A DNA stretch of 64,000 nt from Pristionchus mayeri (lineage: Eukaryota; Nematoda; Chromadorea; Rhabditida; Neodiplogasteridae). Each line of letters starts with the position of its first letter. Positions within the stretch are counted from its first letter, which is position 1. Both the position numbers and the translations under genes were made by a program. This document shows positions 56,953-64,000 of the stretch, piece after piece. The stretch covers positions 32,381,215-32,445,214 of the forward strand of contig BTRK01000003.1 of the NCBI GenBank assembly GCA_036245805.1. Direction: 5' to 3'. The notes below the pieces were generated by a model. That model searched no databases and was not told the DNA's origin. It saw only the letters and a program-made list of their open reading frames with translations.

Positions 56953-58951
56953 TGAGAGGAATCGCGAGAGACTCGACCATTTGAGGGGGTGAGCGGCGGT
57001 AGGAATCAAGTTTGTCCTATCCTGAAACAAATTTGGATACAAGTACTTCAAATGATACTCTTTCAAACTGCGTCGTCAGAATTTTGATATCTGTCGTCAT
57101 CGTCGGGATTAAGAAGGCCAAACTTGGCACTATCACTTCTCAACAGTGAAATCGCGCTCACTTAAATGATCATATATCCGTTCAAAATAAAGATAGAAGG
57201 TAGTTCTTTGTTTCAGATGAAAGCTATCATCATGCACTACAACTTTTATGTTGAGGTCATCATTCCTGGACCTCATCCTGGTGAGGGGCGGTCGGGTGAA
57301 CCAAAACTTTCGTAACTTTGGAAATCGGAAAAACTTTCTGAGTTTTCATGCTTAAGTTGTAGTACATATACGTGCCTCACTTCTCCCCAAAAATGAGCAA
57401 AATCGGGGCATAGAAAAAAAAGGGCGCGCACTTTCGTGATGCGACCCCAATATGAGTTACGGACTCAAATACTTCCGTATCTTCAATTACCCTTATTTGC
57501 ACTTAGAATCATCCAAAAACATCCAAAAGAATATTTAAAATTGTTTCCGCCCATAGTATAACACTGTCATGGGCCATAAAAGCTCACATGACCCAAAACT
57601 TCAAAATCGATATTTGATCTATTCCAACTTGGGGGGTGGGCCCTAACGCACTAAATGTGTTTCAAATAATGCAGAAATGTACCTCTAAACTATTCCAAGA
57701 AAGGGGGCATCTATAAATATGATTTTTCATCCGAGGAATTGAAGGAAAGGCGCAAAACTATACATTAGGTAAAAGTAGTCGTAGAGATGTGTCTTATGGC
57801 TATAAATGTAGAGTGGAAAGAGCTAAACATTTCATCTGTTGAAAGTGAGTCTCTATCTTGTCGTTCAAGCGTGCTACAGGGCTTAGAAGATGAAAACGAC
57901 GGAAGAGGCGCTCGGGAGAGCGGTAAATAGAGGGGAGGGAGAGGAGGTCAGGCGGCGAGAGCGGCAGACGGTTAGAGCGCGCTCTCTCCGGGGATTCTAG
58001 CCTCTTTCTGGCCATCTTTAAAGCTCTGTAGCACGCTTGAACGACAAGATAGAGACTCACTTTCAACAGATGAAATGTTTAGCTCTTTCCACTCTACATT
58101 TCTAGCCATAAGCCATATTTCTACGACTACTTTTACCTAATGTAGAGTTTTACGCCTTTCCTTCAATTCCTCGGATGAAAAAATCATATTTATAGATGCC
58201 CCCTTTCTTGGAATAGTTTAGAGGTACATTACTGCATTATTTGAAACCCATTTAGTGCATTAGGGCCCACCCGCCAAGTTAGAATAGATCAAAATATCGA
58301 TTTTGAAGTTTTGGGTTATGTGAGCTTTTATGGCCCATGACAGTGTTAAACTATGGGCGGAAACAATTTTAAATATTCTTTTGGATGTTTTTGGATGATT
58401 CTGAGTGCAAATAAGGGTAATTGAAGATACGGAAGTATTCGAGTCGTGAAGTATTGGACTCATATTGGGGTCGCATCACGAAAGTGCGCGCCCTTTTTTT
58501 TCTATGCCCCGATTTTGCTCATTTTTGGGGAGAAGTGAGGCACATATATGTACTACAACTTGCATGAAAACTCAGAAAGTTTTTCCGATTTCCAAAGTTA
58601 CGAAAGTTTTGGTTCACCCGACCGCCCCTCACCAGGATGAGGTCCAGGAATGATGACCTCAACATAACAGTTGTAGTGCATGATGATAGCTTTCATCTGA
58701 AACAAAGAACGACCTTCTATCTTTATTTCAAAGGGAATTATGATCATTTAAGTGTGCGCGACTTAACTCTCGAAAAGTGATAGTACCATCTTTGGCCTTC
58801 TGAATCTCGACGATGACGGCAGTTATCGAAATTCTGACGACGCAGTTTGAAAGAGCATCCTTTGAAGTACTTGCAGCCAAATTTGTTTCAGGATAGGACA
58901 CACTTGATTCCTACCGCCGCGGCGTGGTCGATTCTCTCGCGATTCATCTCA
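56953..58951. mobile_element. 2.0-kb foldback element, TGAGAGGAATCGCG family, copy 2
   Basis: TA-flanked palindrome about 240 bp downstream of the MFS stop. Same orientation of spacer and nearly the same sequence as copy 1. This copy keeps GTCGTGAAGTATTGGACTCA and GGGTCGCATCACGAAAGTGC in the right arm, where copy 1 has a short deletion. Confidence 0.92.
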
Positions 58952-58999
58952 TATATATATTCTAAAGATGTTCCTTGCATTGCAATTTTTTGTACATTG

Positions 59000-59370
59000 T
59001 CATGCGAGATTCTCATCGCTTAGTATTTCTTCACACTTCGGTCGAATGTTGGGATCGACCATTGTGATCTTGTCCTCAAATTCATCCTGAATGAATAAGT
59101 ATGTATTATCGTACAAGTTACCGTTGCATAATCCAGTTTGTGCGCGTCCTCCTTTCCAGTTCGAACATTTTCGAAGATCTAAAAGCTGGTCATATCATCC
59201 CGACTTCGAAAATGTACCTGTGATCTCTCAATTGGGCTCATTACAACACAAAGTTCTGCGAGAATATATCCAAGCGCGAATACGTCCGACTTAGAACTCT
59301 ACTGTCCAGATTGCTGAACATTTATTTGATTATAGATTTTCCATGCCATTTCTACCTGTTCTAGGCTCAT
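59000..59370 (-). CDS. Protein kinase C-lobe exons (PKR/PEK-like), gene incomplete
   Basis: Four minus-strand exons join in phase: 59356-59370 (MSLEQ), 59218-59298 (SSKSDVFALGYILAELCVVM, then SPIERSQ), 59122-59178 (IFENVRTGKEDAHKLDYAT) and 59000-59086 (DEFEDKITMVDPNIRPKCEE, then ILSDENLA and stop). MSLEQ fits the activation-segment xSPEQ motif, SDVFALGYILAEL is kinase subdomain IX with its invariant Asp, and DPNIRPKCEEIL is subdomain XI with the conserved Arg. The spacing and ERSQIFENVRTG stretch resemble eIF2-alpha kinases of the PKR/PEK group. The introns are about 35-57 bp. The N-lobe and catalytic loop should lie between 59371 and about 60020, where candidate pieces (MVYVDIEEMERG, KCGFGTLRE, MKIGD) occur but do not join cleanly. 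Either a gene I cannot fully resolve or a decaying copy. Confidence 0.6.
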
Positions 59371-60029
59371 CTAAAGTACAGTCCCACAATTAGTTCTGTC
59401 CAAGTACAATCACCGATTTTCATCTCTTAAAGCCGTTCGCGGTCGCAGAAATAGCGCTTGAAATCGTTTCCTTACTTTTCGTATCTTCCCTCATTTCGTT
59501 TTACCTTTCCATCACTTTGCAAGTTTTCTCATATAATGAATGCAGAAAGATTATGCGCAACTGAGAGAGAACGATCAATGATCATTACCTTGTCATCACA
59601 GTTATGGATGTTCATGTCGTTCTCGCAGCGTACCAAATCCGCATTTGCGACGTACTAAAAGGGATCGCAATAAGGGGATAATGAGATGAGGTATGATCGG
59701 AAATCTCCCTTTTTACACGAACTCATGTAGGTCAGAGAAACAAGAGATCGTTACAAATGTAGACGAACTGTTTCGATTCTATCCCCTTTCCATTTCCTCG
59801 ATATCAACATAAACCATACGATCCGCAGAGAGGTTGAGGAAATCCGCGAGAAACGATTATATTGTGAAGAATGTACGACTGTTGCATCGGCTACTCTTTC
59901 TTACCGTAGTCTCGTTCACCTCTTCCTCTTCTGCTGTCGTTTGTCGTTTTCAAGAACTCGGTCCTACGTGAGCTTATGCAGCTTTAGTTATCAACTTTTA
60001 GAATGCTAAGGAATAAGAAACATATACAT

Positions 60030-60130
60030 TAGCGTCAATAAGTTTTGGGACAAAACTTCGATCTTCCGTAGTTTTTAACTCAGGAATGGTAGTGGTCCGA
60101 AAGTTAGCCGGCACATAACAAATTCATCAA
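60030..60130. other. Possible Tc1/mariner-type terminal fragment
   Basis: AGCGTCAATAAGTTTTGGGA / CAAAACTTCGATCTTCCGTA resembles the ends of Tc1/mariner-like elements. I found no second end nearby, so this is tentative. Confidence 0.25.
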
Positions 60131-60341
60131 GGTTCACGATCATAGCTGGCCAAAGCTGGTGGCGCTAGTACAATGCCCAATCGACCTGGTACTAATCGAT
60201 TGTATAGTACCAACTGACAATACATGCGGGGATTGCGCAACAAGTGGCGCATCTGCTACCGACGACTACAGCCGTCTCGGACTCTGAGGGACTCGTCCCG
60301 ATCACGCACCCCCCCCCCTTTGAGGTTGACTGAGAGTGTCA

Positions 60342-60479
60342 TCATTTTTGTATGAGCCAAATATCAAGAGTGATCGCACAGAGTGCTCCTAGGAATGCAG
60401 CAACTATGTACAGGAGCTGTGCATGCATCACTGCCCATTCTGCCTTGTCCTTTGCAACTATACCTCGAAGTCCGGAATT
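60342..60479 (-). CDS. Terminal exon of a membrane protein (unassigned)
   Basis: After a TTTCAG acceptor, 45 residues read NSGLRGIVAKDKAEWAVMHA then QLLYIVAAFLGALCAITLDI and WLIQK stop. The hydrophobic run of about 20 residues is a convincing transmembrane helix close to the C-terminus. Upstream exons on this strand were not resolved (a candidate is about 60549-60624). The family is not recognised. It may be a gene fragment. Confidence 0.35.
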   Translation of the reverse strand, partial: NSGLRGIVAKDKAEWAVMHAQLLYIVAAFLGALCAITLDIWLIQK

Positions 60480-61076
60480 CTGAAAGCCAATTATAAGCAT
60501 TGATAATCGTGTTCAGCTTCCGGTTTCAATTATTTTTAGTGAGCGAAAAGCGGGGATAGCTCTCCTTTCCAACTTCTTTTCCCCCAATCTCCTCGGGTTG
60601 CCAGAGAAACTATCGACTTCTCTGAAAATACGTGATGTTTTGGAGAGACTTTCGCGCCCTATCAAGCTCAATATCGTATGAATGATTCTCTCGCCTATTT
60701 GCCTCCTTACTATACGTGATTACGTTATCTTATCGCTTCTTTAAGTTAATGTAGAGCTTTTTCTCAATATTCGCCAAGATATTCTTCACAAATTTGTGTG
60801 TGTTACTATTGTCATTCCCAGTCCGTCATGATCTCGCTAGCAGAGAAGAGGGATCTCTTCAAACTGCAAAAAACTCCAATAGGACCAACTGGAGCTCAGT
60901 GGGCAGTGGCCTCAAAGTCTCCGCATGCTCTTCTCTCCGTTTCGGGGTATGGATATCCCGAGTAATATTGCTATTTATTACTATATGTTTAGAATCGACA
61001 AGTTCAATACAAATTTGCAAGGGGAACTGAAATAATTCACAACTAACTTATTCAATTACGCCGGATCCGTCGGTTC

Positions 61077-61390
61077 GACTATGTATTTTTATGTTGACGC
61101 CAACAAAAAGCTAATGGCGGATTTAGGTGGATTATATCGAGTGAGTAATCTGAAATTATATCATTATCATCCGAATGAATATCTATGACTTTCAGAGGCA
61201 GTTCACAGGGCTTCAGACCATAACATTACACAGATATAGTATCGGAAAGACAATGGAAACGCTTAGAATCCTGGTCAGATTATACCATTCATATCATTCG
61301 ATTCCCAGCCATGATTTTGGTATTGACGCGCCAAATCGAATATTCATGGAGGACGGTGAATTTTTAGTATTGATTAGATCACGCAGGTAA
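61077..61390 (+). CDS. Possible two-exon coding segment (unassigned)
   Basis: The frame through 61095-61140 (MYFYVDANKKLMADLGGLYR) ends at a GTGAGT donor. After a 55-bp intron with CTTTCAG it continues in phase: RQFTGLQTITLHRYSIGKTM, ETLRILVRLYHSYHSIPS and onward to a stop at 61390. Splice signals and phase agree, but no domain is recognised and the 5' end is unclear. It sits about 90 bp before the next foldback element. Confidence 0.3.
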
Positions 61391-61483
61391 ATAGGCTCGA
61401 ACAAGAGAAAGTGCACTGCGTACGGAACTATTTGAGACATACGCATGAATGTGTTTTGCGCAGGAACTACGCGATAACATAAT

Positions 61484-63464
61484 ATGAGGCGAATCGCGAG
61501 AGAATCGACCATTTGAGGGGATAAGCGGCGGTAGGATTTAAGTTTGTCCGATCCCTACATAATTTTGGTTCTAAGTACTTCAAATGATGCTCTTTCAAAC
61601 TGCGTCGTCAGAATTTTGATATCTGTCGTCATCGTCGGGATTAAGAAGGCCAAACTTGGCACTATCACTTCTCAACAGTCAAATCGCGCTCACTTAAATG
61701 ATCATATATCCGTTCAAAATAAAGATAGAATCTCGTTCTTTGCTTCCAATGAAAGCTACCATCATGCGCTACAACTTTAATGTTGACCTCATCATTCCTG
61801 GTCTTCATCCTGGTGCGGGGCGGTCGGGTGCACCAAAACTTTCGGAACTTTGGAAATCGGAAAAAATTTCTGAGTTTTCATGCTTAAGTTGTAGTGCATA
61901 CATGTGTCTTGCTTTTCGCCAAAAATGAAGGAAATCGGAGTGGGGATAAAAAAAGGCGCTCACTTTCGTGCAGCGAGCTCAAAACGGGTTCCGGAATCGA
62001 GCTCTTCCGAACCTTCAATTGCTCTTATTTGTGCTCAAAGTTGTTCAAAAACTCACAAAACAACATTGTAAATGTCTTCTCCCCATACTATAACACTTCA
62101 ATTGGTCATAAATGGTGATCTGACCGAAAATTTGAAATCGGCATGTTGACCAATTTCAGCATGCGGGATGGGCCCAAATGCTCTAAGTGGCTTCTAAATA
62201 ATGCAAATACATCCCTCGAAACAGCTCAAAGAAAAAGGGCTCCTGCAAAAAGGAAATTTCGCCTGAAGAATACAAGGAAAGGTTGAAAACTGTGCCCCTG
62301 GTCAAAATCGACATAGAGACTCGTGCTATAGATAGAAATGTAGAGCTCGATGAGCTAAACATTTCATCTGTTGAAAGTGAATCTCTATCTTATCGTTGAA
62401 TCATGCTGCAGAGTCTGGAAGTTGGCCAGAAATGGGCAAGAATCCCCCGAGAGCGCGTGCTCTAACCGTCTGGCGCTCTCGCCGCTTGACCTCTCTCCCC
62501 TCCCCTCCATTTAGCGCTCTCCCGCGCACGTCTCTCGTCGTTTTGTGCCAACTTCCAGACTCTGCAGCATGATTCAACGATAAGATAGAGATTCACTTTC
62601 AACAGATGAAATGTTTAGCTCATCGAGCTCTACATTTATATCTATATCACGAGTCCCTATGTCGATTTTGACCAGGGGCACAGTTTTGAACCTTTCCTTG
62701 GATTCTTCAGGCGAAATTTCCTTTTTGCAGGAGCCCTTTTTCTTTGAGCTGTTTCGAGGGATGTATTTGCATTATTTGGAAGCCACTTAGAGCATTTGGG
62801 CCCATCCCGCATGCTGAAATTGGTCAACATGCCGATTTTCAAATTTTCGGTCAGATCACCATTTATCACCAATTGAAGTGTTATAGTATGGGGAGAAGAC
62901 ACTTACAATGTTGTTTTGTGAGTTTTTGAACAACTTTGAGCACAAATAAGATCAATTGAAGGTTCGGAAGAACTCGATTCCGGAACCCATTTTGAGCTCG
63001 CTGCACGAAAGTGAGCGCCTTCTTTATCCCCACTCCGCGAAAAGCAAGACACATGTATGCACTACAACTTAAGCATGAAAACTCAGAAAGTTTTTCCGAT
63101 TTCCAAAGTTCCGAAAGTTTTGGTGCACCCGACCGCCCCGCACCAGGATGAAGACCAGGAATGATGAGGTCAACATTAAAGTTGTAGCGCATGATGGTAG
63201 CTTTCATTGGAAGCAAAGAACGAGATTCTATCTTTATTTTGAACGGATATATGATCATTTAAGTGAGCGCGATTTGACTGTTGAGAAGTGATAGTGCCAA
63301 GTTTGGCCTTCTTAATCCCGACGATGACGATAGATATCAAAATTCTGACGACGCAGTTTGAAAGAGCATCATTTGAAGTACTTAGAACCAAAATTATGTA
63401 GGGATCGGACAAACTTGAATCCCACCGCCGCGGCGTGGTCGATTCTCTCGCGATTCCTCTCATA
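61484..63464. mobile_element. 2.0-kb foldback element, diverged member of TGAGAGG family, copy 3
   Basis: Begins TGAGGCGAATCGCGAGAGAA after TA and ends ...CGCGATTCCTCTCA before TA. The arms pair along the whole length. Compared with copies 1 and 2 the arms have many substitutions, and the spacer (about 62410-62565) is in the opposite orientation, yet it keeps GCTCTAACCGTCTGGCGCTC and the CT-rich run. Confidence 0.9.
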
Positions 63465-63627
63465 TTTGCATTTATCGCTTTACATTGGCTTTACTTTACA
63501 TACGAGAAAAATTGAAATGCCATAAGAGTTCCCATAAGAAATGAAAAAGTTGTAGAATTGTTGAACCACGTCCAGTCAACACTTGAATTTATCGAATTCA
63601 TTGGTCTTTATTTTTCAACATAACACC

Positions 63628-63822
63628 ATACTACAGGGTGTCCCAAATTTACGCGGACTCATGTTTATCGCACAGTACGTTACCTTCATAGCGGCCGTTC
63701 ATTTCGTCAATACCAGTATTATAATGAAGGACCACTGGACTACCTTTGTAATTGGATTCGTGCCCATTGACCTGCCCGTTATCAAGATACTACTTGCAGA
63801 AACCAGCAATTCACTTTTCCTA
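63628..63822 (+). CDS. Possible membrane-protein exon (unassigned)
   Basis: Between a CTACAG acceptor (ending about 63635) and a GTGCGT donor (63823) the frame reads GVPNLRGLMFIAQYVTFIAA, VHFVNTSIIMKDHW and TTFVIGFVPIDLPVIKILLA. Two hydrophobic segments could be membrane helices, as in nematode chemoreceptors, but there is no diagnostic motif and no flanking exon in the window. Confidence 0.25.
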
Positions 63823-64000
63823 GTGCGTACTCTCATATAGGGACTAAGAGTTGGGCCAGCATTTCTAACCGCGATAGCGCAATCGAACTTTTGTTTGCTA
63901 AATAGTTTTAGTGTGTCTTCTTCTAGTATATATTAGCATGACTAGCCGGGTTTTCGCATCCCTTGTTACATGGTAACTTTGGAGACAGTTGGAGTCGAGT

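Noticed and set aside
60828..61030. Exon-like frame with GAQWAVASKS, reminiscent of bombesin-type QWAV
   Set aside because: A four-residue match is not evidence; there is no signal peptide and no cleavage and amidation pattern. It could be a real exon of something else, but I cannot assign it.

Overview
This is eukaryotic genomic DNA, almost certainly from a free-living rhabditid-type nematode; a diplogastrid such as Pristionchus is a reasonable guess, but I cannot prove the genus. The evidence is the gene structure: very short introns (38-60 bp) with TTTCAG-type acceptors, an acceptor placed directly before a start codon as in trans-splicing, a neuropeptide precursor of the C. elegans nlp-10 type, and worm-style mariner, hAT, RTE and CR1/jockey-type elements. 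Most long ORFs in the window are chance readings; the real genes are multi-exon and were assembled by hand from splice signals, frame and phase.

Layout. 1-20.2 kb: no protein gene I can support. It holds short hairpin repeats, a tRNA-derived SINE, a (CT)n tract, a polypurine tract and one 0.87-kb foldback element. 20.3-21.8 kb: a 5'-truncated LINE reverse transcriptase. 24.6-29.5 kb: a six-exon nlp-10-like precursor encoding eight ...GGMYG/GGLYG peptides; its last intron contains a 2.8-kb foldback element that itself carries a mariner-like insertion. 30.1-32.0 kb: an eight-exon ionotropic-receptor (iGluR-like) gene. 32.1-33.4 kb: an apparently intact mariner. About 34.5 kb: a signal-peptide exon of a small secreted protein. 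35.7-38.2 kb: a decayed hAT element with an RTE fragment inside. 38.4-43.3 kb: four paralogous small secreted Gly/Tyr-rich peptide genes in two divergent (head-to-head) pairs. 45.4-56.7 kb: an 18-exon, 12-TM MFS transporter (MFSD8/CLN7-like) with nested palindromes in intron 7. 57-64 kb: two more foldback elements flanking the C-lobe of a PKR/PEK-like kinase and some unassigned exons.

The main theme is long inverted repeats. At least six near-complete palindromes of 0.9-2.8 kb are present, and five are bounded by TA dinucleotides. Two lie in introns of real genes, so they would fold into long dsRNA hairpins in pre-mRNA. The duplicated peptide-gene pair gives a natural filled/empty site that fixes the ends of one element. 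Another locus shows two elements stacked at the exact centre of a small older palindrome. A separate ~80-bp hairpin family recurs across the window and sits in the promoters of two of the peptide genes.
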